Origin: Jacaranda mimosifolia
Taxonomy: Eukaryota > Streptophyta > Magnoliopsida > Lamiales > Bignoniaceae
Direction: 5' to 3'
Assembly: GCA_018894105.1 (NCBI GenBank)
Contig: CM032132.1
Span: 28,509,379 to 28,573,378, forward strand
DNA: 64,000 bases
Below the pieces are notes generated by a model that worked only from the letters and a program-made list of their open reading frames with translations, was not told the DNA's origin and made no database searches. A program made the position numbers and the translations under genes. Below are positions 23,153 through 34,140 of the stretch, piece after piece; within the stretch, counting starts at the first letter, position 1; the number at the start of each line of letters is the position of its first letter.

Positions 23153-24785
23153 TGGATGGTGCCTATGGGTTGTACTTTTGTTGGTAATATATGTGGGAAA
23201 TGGGCTTGGTTATGCTATTATTGGAGTGTATGGCTCTCTATTGTATTGGCTTGTTTTAGTATTGAATTATGTAAGATTGTGTTTGTATAGATGAACTTGA
23301 AATTAAGAATTTCAAATTCATAGTGATTGATTTATTAAGATTGTTTGGATAGTTTTATATTATTATAAATTTCAAAACTCTTCAACTCCCATTCTAAGCT
23401 ATTTTATGAGTGAAGAAAATATAAATTTTGAAATAAACTAACGTGTAAACATATTAGATTTTTAACCAATTGAGAAGTGACATGTGTAAAATAATATATT
23501 AAATATTAATTTAAAATTTTCTATTTAAATTTTGGAATATATTAAATTTATTTCCAAAAAAAATAGTTAATTTTAATTAATAATTTAATATTTATTTTAT
23601 ATCAAATCAAGCATTGACACGTGTCAAAGATGGAGTGTCTGCATCAATGGACCAATCAAATCAAATATTTGATATTAATTTTATCAAATCAAATATATCG
23701 TATATTGCCTCTTGATTTTGATATTATCTTATCAAAGAGATAACATTTGAAGGAGTTCAAGTCAATCAGAAGTCTTCCATCAAACACCTATATAAAGAGG
23801 TGATTCCAACTCATTTGAAACAATACAAATTCCAGCAGACGAGAGAAACTTTGAAGAAGTCCAGCAATTCTCTCAAGCAAATTCAAGGAGATCCAGACGT
23901 TCAAGGTGTTATTCAAGGAATTCATATATTTTTTATGTTTGATTCGAGATTAAAATGCGAAACTCTCGAATTGACGTTATTTTTATTCAAGGAGATCCAC
24001 AACGTTGAAGGCATTGTTCACGGATAACGATTGTATTCCTCAAAGTTTTGGTCTTGAAGAAGCCTGTCAGTTAATAGCAAAAATATATCCTATGCGAAAG
24101 TGGTAATCTTTTCAATATATATATATATATAATACGTACAGAAAATAAAGTAGAAAATTATCCCTTTTAAGATAAAATAAAATAAAAAAGCAAATATGAA
24201 CCATAAATTTGAGTCGAACAAACTACAAAAAAATGGCCACTTGTCACTAGCAAAAGCAAGGGGTATCAATAATCATCCCAACAGTCAATGAATAAGTAAA
24301 AATGGTTCACTAGTAAATTTAATAATCTAAGCAGCGGAATATAATGATCGAAGTAACCGCTAGGATGTGCTACAAAAAATCTCATCACTAATTATATATA
24401 ATTATTTTAAGGAAATATGTATGATCACTAAGAGAGTTTGAAGACGGTTGCTGATTTAAATAAGATGGCGAACATTATAAATTTTAATCATCTTACTTGA
24501 AGTTAAAGAAAATGTCGGAAAAAAAAAAAAGAACAAAGGATCATGTTACTATTTTCTGGTTAGCATGTCCAAAGGCTACCACGTAATTGCGAACTGATCG
24601 ACAAAAGTTGCCGATTCCTCATTGCCCGGCATACAGACAAGATGAAGTAAGTGCTGCCCAAGAATATTTTCCTAAACTCATATGAATTGCACTTGTTGTG
24701 TTATTAACTGGACACTTCAAAACTTATACATGTAGTAGTAATGTATGCATGCTACTATTGCCATTGCTTGCCACTTCACTTTAAT
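23153..24785. other. intergenic; UGT 3' flank and a possible old LTR remnant
   Basis: Downstream of the UGT stop no gene was recognised. Around 23640-24060 the DNA has the look of an LTR: a TATA-type CTATATAAAGAGG at 23788-23800, then CAA- and TTCAAGG-rich sequence. A 75-codon open frame at 23800-24027 has low-complexity content and no family match. A (TA)n run lies at 24116-24132. The last part would be distal promoter of the P450 gene. Confidence 0.4.
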
Positions 24786-24865
24786 AAAGTGAAATGTTAC
24801 TGGTACCATGAATAAGATGTCTATTAAAGTGAAGTGTTATTGGTACCATGAATAAGATGTCATCT
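24786..24865 (+). repeat. 40-bp tandem duplication upstream of the P450 gene
   Basis: Two adjacent 40-bp units (24786-24825 and 24826-24865) share GGTACCATGAATAAGATGTC and differ at only a few bases. They lie about 90-170 bp before the P450 start codon, in the position of the proximal promoter or 5' leader. A regulatory effect is inference only. Confidence 0.85.
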
Positions 24866-24957
24866 CTTATTTCTTTTTTTAAAGAGCAGTACATGTTTGC
24901 TAGGAGACAATTACAAAGCTTAAGATAATCTACAATTCATAATTTTCAGACAAGTTC

Positions 24958-27383
24958 ATGTCCGGATACTCCACTGATTGCCAAGAAAACCTATGGCTGC
25001 CAAAGATTGTTCCTCTCTTTTTGTTTCTCTTCACTTTTTTCTTGATCAGAAAGTGGTTTGCCCCTCCAAAACCCCTCAAGAATCTCCCGCCATCACCCCC
25101 AAAGCTTCCAATAATTGGAAATATCCACCAACTTGGCTTGAGCCCCCACAGGATTCTTCAGTCTTTGGCTAGAAAACATGGGCCCTTGATGCTTCTTCAC
25201 CTGGGTAATATCCCACTTCTTGTTGTTTCCTCAGCAGATGCAGCCAGAGAAATTCTGAAAACCCATGACCCAATTTTCTCAAACAGGCCAAAATCAAGTG
25301 TGGCAAGTGGGATTTATGACTGCAAAGACATAGCCTTTGCTCCCTATGGTGAGTACTGGAGGCAGGTAAAGAGTATTTGTGTTTATCAGCTTTTGAGTAA
25401 CAGAAAAGTTCAGTCTTTTAGAAATGTTAGGGGGGAGGAAATTTCACTAATGGTGGAGAAGATTAGAGAGTCATGTTATGAAAAATCAAAATCAGTAATT
25501 AATCTGGGTGAGACATTTGCTTCCCTTGCAAATGATATAATTTGTAGGGTGGCCTTAGGGAGGAAGTATAATGATGGAGAAGGTGGGAGGAAATTTAAGG
25601 AGGTTTTGGAGGCATTAGGGGTTTTGTTGGGTGCTTTTAATGTGGGAGAGTTCATTCCATGGCTTTTTTGGGTCAAATATGTCAATGGGATGAATGCTAA
25701 AGTTAGGAAAATTGCCAAAGATCTTGATGAGTTTTTGGAGTTTGTGGTGAAAGAGCATATCGATGAAAGGAGAATGAAGGGTGATGATGGTGGTGGGAAG
25801 GGCGAAGGCGAAAATCAGAAGGATTTCGTGGATGTTTTGCTTGAAATTCAGAGGAATGAGGAGGGTGGCTTTGTTCTTGATTCAATCTCCATTAAAGCTC
25901 TCATCTTGGTGAGCATTGTTTTGTTTTTAGATTTCCTTAAAATTATGATGAGAGTACCCTTTGTAATCTTGTTGTTTGCGTTCTTGGATTTCAATTTTTT
26001 GTTTCTAATTCTTTATTTACAAAAAGGAAAAACTAAAAAATTGCTGTTATAACTTGAAACAATTTTTCAGTTTATCAGTTCTGCTTAATAACTACGTTGG
26101 TTGTGTCAAAATATCACCTAATTGTGTCATTCAGTCATTCATGTAGCAAGAAATTAAAATCAGAGGCACTAAATGCTGAAGTTGAATCTTAATTGAGAAT
26201 AAGCCGTCTGCATTTAATGGTCTTAGGTACCATATAGTATATCTAGCCGAGGTAGCTTACATCACTTTTATTAAGCATTGACAGCTGGACAAAAGAACGA
26301 AACATAGGACTTTTAATTTTTTTCTTCAAGCAACTAACCAATTTATGCATTCCCTTTGCATGTAAGGACGGCCCTTTTGCTCAATTTATGGGTGTGAACA
26401 GATAAATTCGAGTTAATTAACACTAAAAAATTTAAGCTTGGTTTAAATTTCTTATCGAGTTTTTGGAATTTATCTGAGATTGGTTTGATCGTTAAATAAG
26501 CTCAACTTGAATAAGTTTAAGTCCAGCCAGACAAAAGCCTGGCTCCAGTAGCTTTATATATGGTTGTAATACATCACATTATTTCTATGTTTTTTGAACC
26601 TGTCTTTATTGAAGAATAAACAAGCTTTTTAACTAGCAATCTGAAGTTGAAATTCTTCTTGGGTTGAGTTTGATCAGTAATGATGATGAAATGCTGATAT
26701 TGTTGAGCTCCTTTCTATCTTCACCATGTATATGTTGATATGCTGATATAATCAGTCTGTTTCAGGACATGTTCGCTGCTGGGACGGACACAACCTTTAC
26801 ACTTATAGAGTGGACGTTGTCTGAGCTCATAAGAAACGAGAATGTTATGATGAAATTGAAGAATGAACTGAAAAACATTGCCGGATGCAATTCTACTATA
26901 ACTGAAGAAGATTTAGACAAATGTCAATACTTGAAAGATGTAATAAAAGAGAGCTTACGGTTGCATCCTCCGCTTCCATTACTCGTTCCTCGGGAATCAA
27001 CTCAAGATGTCAAACTATTAAGTTACGACATTGCAGCAGGGACACGAGTAGTTGTCAACGTGTGGGCTATTGGAAGAGATCCGCTGCTGTGGGAGGATCC
27101 TGGGAAGTTTTGGCCGGAAAGGTTCTTAAATAGTTCTGTAGACTTCAAAGGGCAATTTCAGTTGATTCCATTTGGCGCAGGTCGAAGGGGCTGTCCTGGT
27201 GCAGCATCTGCCATGGGAATTGTGGAACTTGCGCTGGCAAATCTTGTCCTTAACTTTGAGTTTGCATTACCAGATGGGGTAAGAGGAGAAGATTTGGATA
27301 TGCTTGAAGCAGATGGGCTCACTGTTCACAGAAAATTTCCTCTCAGAGTTATTGCTAGTTGTGATTCCTCATTGAATCTGTAG
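24958..27383 (+). CDS. cytochrome P450, CYP71 clan (CYP71A-like), two exons
   Basis: Exon 1 is 24958-25908 (317 codons) and exon 2 is 26766-27383. The splice is phase 0 (ATCTTG|GTGAGC and TTTCAG|GACATG), giving 522 aa, a normal length. An N-terminal membrane anchor (KIVPLFLFLFTFFLI, residues about 16-30) is followed by the proline hinge LPPSPPKLPIIGN. Further motifs are the C-helix WRQVKSIC, I-helix AAGTDTT (oxygen activation), K-helix ESLR, PERF, and heme loop FGAGRRGCPG with the Cys ligand. The end HRKFPLRVIA is CYP71A-like. It would be an ER-anchored monooxygenase using NADPH-P450 reductase. CYP71A enzymes mostly serve specialised metabolism, and the substrate cannot be read from sequence. 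No stops or frameshifts were seen, and the ATG at 24958 is the first in frame that gives a complete anchor. It is the only intact host gene here and is flanked by UGT relics. Confidence 0.93.
25909..26765 (+). other. intron of the P450 gene
   Basis: 857 bp, GT...AG, at the phase-0 position just before the I-helix (ALIL|DMFAAG). This is the conserved single intron site of CYP71-clan genes. Reading through it extends exon 1 by 47 hydrophobic codons to a TAA at 26050-26052, which is not part of the protein. A TTTTTT-rich pyrimidine tract and AATCAGTCTGTTTCAG mark the acceptor. Confidence 0.92.
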
Positions 27384-28329
27384 GTATGCTAATAATTATT
27401 AGCTATATTGATCAGACCAAATGGGAACTAGTTAGTTGTTACTGATTCTGGACTAGCTATAATCTGTGAATGCTGACTGGCAATGTCATAATCCAGATGG
27501 TTAATTAAAGGTAGTGGGGATGGTTGATCCTTTAATAAGATAATATATAAAATAAGATGACATATAAAATTACAATGTCCCTATTTAATTTCCTGTACTC
27601 TTGTTATTTATAAGATTTTTTCAACTTTATTTCATCAACTATAGATCTACTTATGAGTAGCACAAGAGACTAAAAATCAATCATTGTACTATTCTACTTG
27701 TCTTTGAGGAGGGAGGATTTGCACGATAGTAGTAGTAGTAGTAACAGTAGGTTCGATCTAAAATTCACATAGACATGCCACCGCGCAGCTCAGTTTGGTG
27801 CAGTGCAGGTGTCCCCTGCTGCAATTTTTCATATTGAATTTATTTAAAATAATTCTTTTATTATAATATCAATTGTGTCCTTTGGTACCTCATATTGCCA
27901 GAAAGTTGCATTTTCTTAAGGGATACATCACAACTATAAATAGGACTTCTTGGAATCGAATAATCATTTCCATTGGTACGATTACTATATAAAAGTACTC
28001 TGCACTCAATCATTTCGTAATAAGTTATTTTGTTTTGTTGTTGGCCAAAGATTTTGAGCATCGCGAGCAACAACTAAAGCTTTAGAGACACCGTGGGATA
28101 TGCAAACCTCGATTCCTACATTTATTTAACATCATGCAAATAAACTTTTTTTTCAGTTCCTATTTTATTTAGTACTATAATTTTTAATTGTTTATTATTT
28201 CTAATTCCTAATTTAGTAAACAAATTGTGCATCATATAAGATCAATTATATCTATCGATCCAACATTTTCAGAATGTCAAAGGAGTTCGATCTTATATAT
28301 ATATATATATATATATATGGTGAGGAACT
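27384..28329. other. P450 3' flank and intergenic DNA
   Basis: AATAAGATAATATATAAAAT near 27533-27552 could serve as a polyadenylation region. An (AGT)n microsatellite lies at about 27728-27743. A TATA-like CTATAAATAGG lies near 27934-27945. No gene or transposon domain was recognised. Confidence 0.45.
28294..28318. repeat. (TA)n microsatellite
   Basis: Uninterrupted alternating TA/AT tract of about 25 bp immediately left of the small UGT fragment. Confidence 0.9.
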
Positions 28330-28430
28330 GCTGCTTCTTGTAGGTAGTAAAAGCTTCTAAAGAGCATAATTAAGCTCCCTCCATATTACACTTGTTTGGG
28401 GCTCCAGAGAAAGACCTACCTGCTAATCTG
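28330..28430 (+). pseudogene. short UGT74-like glycosyltransferase fragment
   Basis: The sequence is clearly related to 8505-8590 of the split UGT pseudogene. CTTCTTGTAGGTAGTAAAAG aligns with the other copy's CTTGTGGGTAGTAAGAG, and the following GCTTC(T/G)AAAGAGCA is shared. In frame it reads L-stop-VVKASKEH, then APSIL/PPYYT, against LWVVRASKEQKFPPNF in the other copy. It begins right after the TA repeat and fades near 28430, so only about 30 codons remain. It shows that at least two UGT copies once lay around the P450 gene. Confidence 0.65.
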
Positions 28431-28439
28431 CTAATCTGC

Positions 28440-28800
28440 TGTCATTGCCTTCAATCAAAAGTCCTTGTTGTAGTCTCGTCTAGAAAGCAAAAGGAAGAAG
28501 AATAAAAGAAGCATTTGTTTCCTTTTCTTAATTTTTTTTTTTTGATTAGGAAAATCAGGTCAAATTATAAATCAAAACGTTACCATTCGAATAAGTGATA
28601 CACTTTGGATTCTCTATTTCATTCTTTATTCCATCTCCTATTATAACTTACTGTAATTATGTCAAGTGTATCTAATTCTCAATCAATTATTTTTAGAAGG
28701 AAATATTTAATACACATGTCATATATTTATGATATGAAATAGGAAATAGAATAGAGAATGGAATAGAAGATTTAAACAGTAAGTGACACCGGCGCCTAGT
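28440..28800. other. intergenic with an imperfect inverted repeat
   Basis: ATTCTCTATTTCATTCTTTA near 28610 pairs imperfectly with AATAGAATAGAGAATGGAAT near 28744-28766. The loop holds AT-rich DNA. It could be a degraded MITE, but no target duplication was recognised. Confidence 0.35.
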
Positions 28801-29280
28801 TGTTAGAAGGGGGACATGTGTTGTCTCTTGAGTCTTGAGTTTGTTTTTTCCAATTTTGTCAATGTCAAATTTCATGATTAGTTAGTTGTAAGATTCTCTT
28901 TAAATTTGGAAAATTATTGACAAAAAATGCTCAATCTTTAATTAGTGAGCACCGAATCCCTCTGTCTCCCTTCCTTTGCTCTCTTTTCTTTTGTCATTCT
29001 GTTTGAACCTTCCCCCCTATATCTCTTCTTCTCTAAATTAACCAAGTTGTTGCAGGTAGTTTCTGAGTTGGGCAGTTTTTCTTTGATCATCGGCGTCAAT
29101 TGCAACAGGTGGTATCAAAGTCGTGGCTATATATGGTGGCTTGCTCTCTGAATGTTAGCAAAAAATACCAAGAACAGAGTGCAAGCTCTTGAAAAGCAAG
29201 TAGCTCATTAAGTTGATATATTCCATCCAGAAACTGCCCAACAAGAATTGAAGCTCAAGCTGGAAGCTAGTACTCACTAA
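28801..29280 (+). mobile_element. 5' end of a Ty3/gypsy element: LTR, primer site and gag start
   Basis: A putative LTR of about 307 bp (28801-29107, TGTTAG...GCAACA) is followed by the primer site TGGTATCAAAGTCG at 29110-29123. A gag start follows at 29152 reading MLAKNTKNRVQALEKQVAH, then a stop, then VDIFHPETAQQELKLKLEAS. This coiled-coil leader (RVxALEKQV) is typical of gypsy Gag N-termini. The rest of the element is missing, so it is a truncated relic. Confidence 0.55.
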
Positions 29281-29354
29281 GCAACGTGAAAAAAAGATGA
29301 ATAACACCAAAGGACATGACCTAGCTAGTACCCTCTTACCCACCTCAAACCAAA

Positions 29355-29996
29355 GGGTTAAATGCAAATAACCCCCCTGTGTTAAGAAAAATGGGCAAAT
29401 TATCCCCTTGTGAAAAAAAAATAGACAAAGAGCACCCTCATATTTCAAAAAATTATGCAACGAATCCCTTTGAGAGCGTGGGTGTAGGACACACGCCTAT
29501 ACGTGCATTTGGGCTTAAATTTTTCTATATAAAAAGACAATTATGCCCTTATTCATCAACCTTGGATCTTTTTTTAAAAAATTAACGGTTTAGATCAAAT
29601 CATATTATTTTCTTTAAAAATATATATAAATTATATATTATATACAATATAATATATTATCATATATATAATGTGTGTATATATATATTATATATCACTA
29701 CCGGCATCCACCGCCAGCAACCCCACTAATAACATAAAAAAAAAAAAAAAATGGGCAGCCATGGCCACCAGCATCTGCGAGAGGCGGCCATGGCCACTGC
29801 TTGCAGAGGCCTCCATGGCCGCTTCATGGAGGCCACTCTGCACGAGGCCCCTACGTCGTTGCTTGCAAAGGTGGCCTCCATGGTTGCGTTTGCAGCAACC
29901 ATGGAGGCCTGGCTGCCACTCAAAGCGTCGCCCATAGTCGTATTTGCAGCGGCCATGGAGGCATGGTCGCTCAGCCCCTGCGAGTGGCGGCCTCCA
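29355..29996 (+). mobile_element. truncated Mutator-like (MULE-type) element, left part
   Basis: It begins GGGTTAAATGCAAATAACCC, like the terminal inverted repeat GGGTTAATTACCCAGATCCC of the complete element at 48691-50425. It has the same internal plan: an AT-rich (TA)n stretch (29620-29700), then an abrupt GC-rich block (29700-29996) built of GGCCATGG/GGAGGCC words. The right part is absent, ending where the copia LTR begins at 29997. The GC-rich block is open on both strands in several frames, but none resembles a known protein. Confidence 0.5.
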
Positions 29997-30058
29997 TGGT
30001 TGAAATCCAGGAGGATCTACTGTGAAAATAAAGAAATAGCAGTAAAATAATTCGATGG
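29997..30058 (-). repeat. 3' LTR of the copia element, outer fragment
   Basis: TGGTTGAAATCC...GGAGGATCTA matches the start of the intact LTR at 45462 (TGTTTAAACC...GAGGATCTA). AATAGCAGTAAAATAATTCG leads up to the gypsy insertion at GATGG. The remainder resumes at 40830 (GATAGAATATGACAACAAG...). Confidence 0.75.
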
Positions 30059-30756
30059 TGATATGAGATGGCCCAAGTGCCCATGCCCAAACCAAGGAGG
30101 CCCAGTCAGGCGCCCGAGGCCCATATGCCTCATCGACTTCAGTCGACCAAGTCAGCCAAAAAACGTAACGTCAGGCCCAGTCAGGCGCCCGAGGCCCATG
30201 TGCCTCATCGACCTCAGTCGACCATAGTGAGGTCGAGTTGGAGGTCGAGATAGTACAGTACTCTGCCACCGCATTAAATGCACTGCCGGGCATCACGCCT
30301 CCGCATTAATGGCGCATGCCATCCCCCTCACCGTCTGACACAGCAGGTGCTGCTACAGTGTACTATCATGTCCTTGAAACCTGGAAGAGCAGTTAGCTGG
30401 GGATATGCCAGGCGGGGAAATGACTAATTACCCCTGGCCCAAGGCTAAGGGCCCCTGGGTGTACCAGAGGCATCCCATACATTTCCTCAAAGGAAGAAGG
30501 ATATAAATACCCTCACCCCAGCCTTCTAGAGGTATGCACTCATACACACTAAAAGCCCTTACTCCGCTGCTTGATATTTCTAGTCGATTGTTACTGACTT
30601 GAGCGCCGGAGGGCCTAAGCCGAGGGCTCCTCAGCTAACCTAACGTTTGCTGTGATTGCAGGATTCGTCCCACCTAAACAAGGATCCTGACCACCCAGGT
30701 CGAGTCCCACCCAAATTCGTAGTTGGACCTATATCCGACAAATCGAACCCTTATCA
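30059..30756 (+). repeat. 5' LTR of the Tat gypsy element
   Basis: Starts TGATATGAG and ends CCCTTATCA. It matches 40144-40829, and in reverse matches 58105-58543. It contains a short internal direct repeat, CAGGCGCCCGAGGCCCAT, near 30107-30124 and 30182-30199. Confidence 0.93.
30501..30508 (+). promoter_or_regulatory. TATA box of the Tat LTR
   Basis: ATATAAATACCCTC follows AAGGAAGAAGG and is kept in the 3' LTR near 40573. It is the likely start-site element for genomic RNA, with R beginning roughly 30 bp downstream. Confidence 0.65.
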
Positions 30757-30758
30757 TT

Positions 30759-30775
30759 TGGCGCCGTTTGTGGGA
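30759..30775 (+). other. primer binding site of the Tat gypsy element
   Basis: TGGCGCCGTTTGTGGGA lies 2 bp inside the LTR. TGGCGCC(G) sites are standard for Tat/Athila elements. Confidence 0.85.
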
Positions 30776-30797
30776 ACACTTGAATCCTCTATTGAAA

Positions 30798-32604
30798 ATG
30801 GTAAACACTAGGCGAGCTCCATCTGGGTGAGAAGAAAACAGGAAGTCCAGCTCCCATCCCCCTCGACAGAACCCAGAGCCGCATGCCCAAGGATCCAGCG
30901 CTCAGCTCGAGCCCATGGTCACATTAACGATGCCCCAGTTAATGTAGCTCATCAGTGAGCAGATTTCCGCACAAATTTTGTCCCAATTCTCGGCCACATT
31001 AAACAGACATGCCGTGCAGCCGGAACTGGCGGTTAGTGCCACACCCCAACCTGCAGCCCCGAAGAGGGTGCAACCAGAAGAGTACTCCCAGCGACCACAG
31101 TCGCGAAGGCACCAGTTAAGAAGGGAACTGAGCCCGGGTCGTTTCCTAGGGAAGCAGCCCACCCCCCGCCGAGGGAGGAGATAGCAGATTCTATTGACCA
31201 TGACATTCGGCCCCTTCGAGCCCCGCAGCGCGATAGGGTCGAACGCTCCAGATTCAGACCAGGCAGAAATGCATCTCAGGTGGATCAGCAGGAATGGGAG
31301 GAGGTATCCCATCAGGTGCAGCAACTGAACAGGCGTCTGGAGGAGATCTCAAAGAGGAATGTGGACAGAACTGTTCATCCAGATGGGCCACAGAGGTTTC
31401 GAAGGGAGCGAGATTCACCGTTCATTCAGGAAATCATTGACAAGCGCATCGCCGTCAATGCTAAGATCCCAATCGGACTCCCAAGGTATGATGGTTCCGC
31501 AGACACAAACGAGCCCCTGCTGTAGTTTGAGCACATGATGCAACTGCATGGGCACAACGAATACATCCATACAAAGATGCTGGTGGCCACGTTTCAAGGA
31601 ATGGCCCTTGATTGGTTTGTGAAGCTGGAACCAACGTCTATTTTTTCTTATGACTAGTTATGTGATAAGTTTCTGCATCAGTTTGCGAGCAGGAGGAAGG
31701 CAAAACTTCCCCACACCCACTTGCATACTGTGAAACAAGCGGAGGGAAAATCCCTACGTGATTTTTTTACCAGATTCAACACAAAAGTTCTGAAGATCGA
31801 CAGCCCGAGGATTGAGTTCTTGATTGACGTACTTTTCTTAGGTTTGAGACACAAAAAGTGTGCCAATGCATTAGTACGTGAACAACCCGGGTCAATGGAG
31901 GAGCTCCTTAACCTCGCGGAGAGGTACATAACCCAGGAAGAGATGAACAGGATGAAAATGGCGGCCTGGAGGTCGACAAAAAGAGAGGCAAGGAGAAAGA
32001 TGATCGACAGATCAAAGAGGGGCGCCGTTCCCCGATAAAGCACTTCCATGACTACACTCCACTCAACATACTGAGGAGAGAGGTGTTGTTCGCTATTCAG
32101 CATGATAACCTGTTTAAGAAGCCCAGAAAAATCACGGAGACCGAGGCCATGAAAAAGTCAAAGAGGTACTGCCATTTTCATAAACAGAAAGGGCACAACA
32201 CTGAGGAGTATTTTAACTTGAAGGATGAAATCGAGAGGCTGATAAGGCAAGGCCACTTAAAAAAATTCATCCAGGAGCAGGCCAGAAGAGAGGAGGGCAA
32301 GACCGACCGGACTCCCCAAAGAGAAAGGTTGGCCAGCCCGAGGAGAAAAGATAAGGGGAAGAGACCTGCCCAGGAACCCAACCAGCCCATCAGAGGAATC
32401 ATCGACATGATCACAGGGGGACCCACGGGAGGATATTCCCAAAATGCAAAAAAGCAGACGCAGAGGCAACTCAACTCGACCAAACCGTCAAAGGTTGAGA
32501 TAGTTTTTCAACTATTAACCAATACTGAACCAATCTCTTTCACCGATTCAAACTTGGACCACATGGAGAACAGAGGAGTCGACCTCGATGGTGGTCGCCC
32601 TTGA
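30798..32604 (+). pseudogene. Tat gypsy gag
   Basis: Start ATG at 30798 (MVNTRRAPSG), quickly followed by a stop. A proline-rich leader follows, then VSHQVQQLNRRLEEISKR and PLPIQEI-like sequence reading FIQEIIDKRIAVNAKIPIGL. The capsid-type gag domain reads QFEHMMQLHGHNEYIHTKML (with TAG for the first Gln), ATFQGMALDWFVKLEPTSIF, KFLHQFASRRKAKLPHTHL, GKSLRDFFTRFNTKVLKI and ALVREQPGSMEELLNLAERY. The terminal knuckle-like segment reads YCHFHKQKGHNTEEYFNLKD, with the last Cys changed to Tyr. Interruptions are mostly TAG. Gag assembles the particle and binds RNA. Confidence 0.88.
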
Positions 32605-33028
32605 AATAGCCAACTTTGAGGTCAGGAAGGTACTGGTCGATAATGGAAGCTCTGTGAACATTATATTCTTGTCTGCCCTGAACAGAATGAAATTGGGAAA
32701 GCTAAAGTTTGATCCAGTCGGAACACCCTTGGTCGGATTTGGTGGATCTGAGATCATCACCGAAGGATCCATCAATCTTTCCACCACATTTGGGCGAGGC
32801 CCACGTAGCCGAACACTGATGATCAACTATCTGGTGGTCGATGCCCCATTCACATACAACGTCATCATGGGTCGACCAACCCTCAATGACTTCAGAGCCA
32901 TTGCATCCACTTACCACATGAAGATAAAGTTCCCGACGCCAACGGGAGTGGGTGAACTTTTATGTAATCTCAAGGATGCTTGGCATTGTTACACCATTTC
33001 ACTCGACTCCAACGAGCAGAAGAAGTAG
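32560..33028 (+). CDS. Tat gypsy retropepsin-like protease segment
   Basis: An open frame of about 146 codons reads ALEIANFEVRKVLVDNGSSV, then NIIFLSALNRMKLGKL, VGFGGSEIITEGSINL and YNVIMGRPTLNDFRAIASTY. VDNGSS is the Tat form of the aspartic protease active site (DxGSS), and YNVIMGRPTLN is the conserved flap-distal motif. It ends in a TAG just before the RT linker. It is not a free-standing gene but part of a broken polyprotein. Confidence 0.85.
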
Positions 33029-33034
33029 TCTGAA

Positions 33035-34140
33035 TTGAAGCCCTCGGGGGATGCCCCAGTAGCGAAACCTGAAGAAGGACCTTCATCAAAGAAAAGGAAG
33101 CTGGAAGGCACCAAGGTCGAGCCTTTCGGCAAATTCAAAATAATCGAGCTCGAGCCTGGGAACCATGACAAAACTACTAGGATTGGAAGTGATCTAGAGG
33201 ATCAATTGGAATGCCTTATGGTTGATTTCCTCCGATGCAACATTGATGTTTTTGCGTGGAAAGCTGTGGACCTTCAGGGCATCGACCCCAACATCATTGT
33301 CCATCGACTCAACGTGGACCCAGCCCACAAACCAATGCGGTAGAAGAAAAGAACTTTCAATGCTGAGAGGGCCCAGATCATCGAGGAGGAGGTCAGCAAG
33401 CTTTTGGAAGCAGGATATATTGTAGAAATCCAATACCCCTCTTGGCTTTGTAATGTTGTACTTGTCCCCAAGAATGAGGGAAAATGAAGAATGTGTAACG
33501 ACTTTACTGATTTAAATAAAGTTTGCCCCAAGGATCCTTACCCCTTACCTCGTATAGATTTATTAGTCGATTCTACTGCTGGTTGTGAGTTGCTTAGCAT
33601 AATGGATGCATTCCAATGCTATTACCAAATATTTATGGCACCCAACGATAGGGACAAGACCTCTTTTGTCGTCCCCAACGGAGTATATTGCTTCCTAGTT
33701 ATGCCTTTTGGACTTAAAATGCAGGGGCGACATACCAAAGATTAGTCAATTTCATGTTCAAGAATGAAATCGAGAAGTCGATGGAAGTTTATGTGGACGA
33801 TATGATTGTAAAAACCAAAAAGGCAGAGGACCATCTGGTCGACCTCAGCCACACCTTTGCCATATTGAGAGCTTTTGGCATGAAGCTCAACCTTAGCAAG
33901 TGCACCTTTGGTGTTCAAGGGGGAAAATTCCTCGGTTATATGGTCAGTCAGAGGGGGATCGAGGCCAACCCACAGAAGATGTAAGCAATTCTGGACATCA
34001 CTCCACCTCGCACAATTCGTGAAGTCCAGCGTCTGGTCGGCAAAGTTATAGCCTTGGGTAGATTCATAGCCCGACTGGCTAACAAGAGCCTACCTTTCTT
34101 CAAAATTCTCAGAAACACAAAAAAGTCTGGATTCCAACGG
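33035..34140 (+). pseudogene. Tat gypsy reverse transcriptase
   Basis: The linker and thumb region reads FLRCNIDVFAWKAVDLQGID and HRLNVDPAHKPMR, with TAG in place of the next Gln codon. The RT core follows: MCNDFTDLNKVCPKDPYPLP, SIMDAFQCYYQIFMAPNDRD, KTSFVVPNGVYCFLVMPFGL and MEVYVDDMIVKTKKAEDHLV (YVDD at 33790-33801). CTFGVQGGKFLGYMVSQRGI and EANPQKM then lead to TAA. A frameshift at the NAxATYQR position near 33718, a TGA near 33485 and a TAA near 33982 break it. Confidence 0.92.

Noticed and set aside
23800..24027. 75-codon open frame after a TATA-like box
   Set aside because: Sequence is repetitive (CAAGGAGATC/TTCAAGG words) and LTR-like. No homologue was recognised.
25476..25885. Minus-strand open frames opposite P450 exon 1
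   Set aside because: Shadow frames of a strongly supported coding exon.
25909..26052. Extension of the first P450 frame as an alternative 364-residue protein
   Set aside because: It reads through a consensus GT donor at the conserved CYP71 intron position into hydrophobic low-complexity sequence and would lack the heme-binding half.
29688..30095. Overlapping open frames on both strands in the GC-rich block
   Set aside because: All derive from repeated GGCCATGG-type words, which are open in several frames at once. They cross the junction into the copia and gypsy LTRs, and none resembles a known protein.
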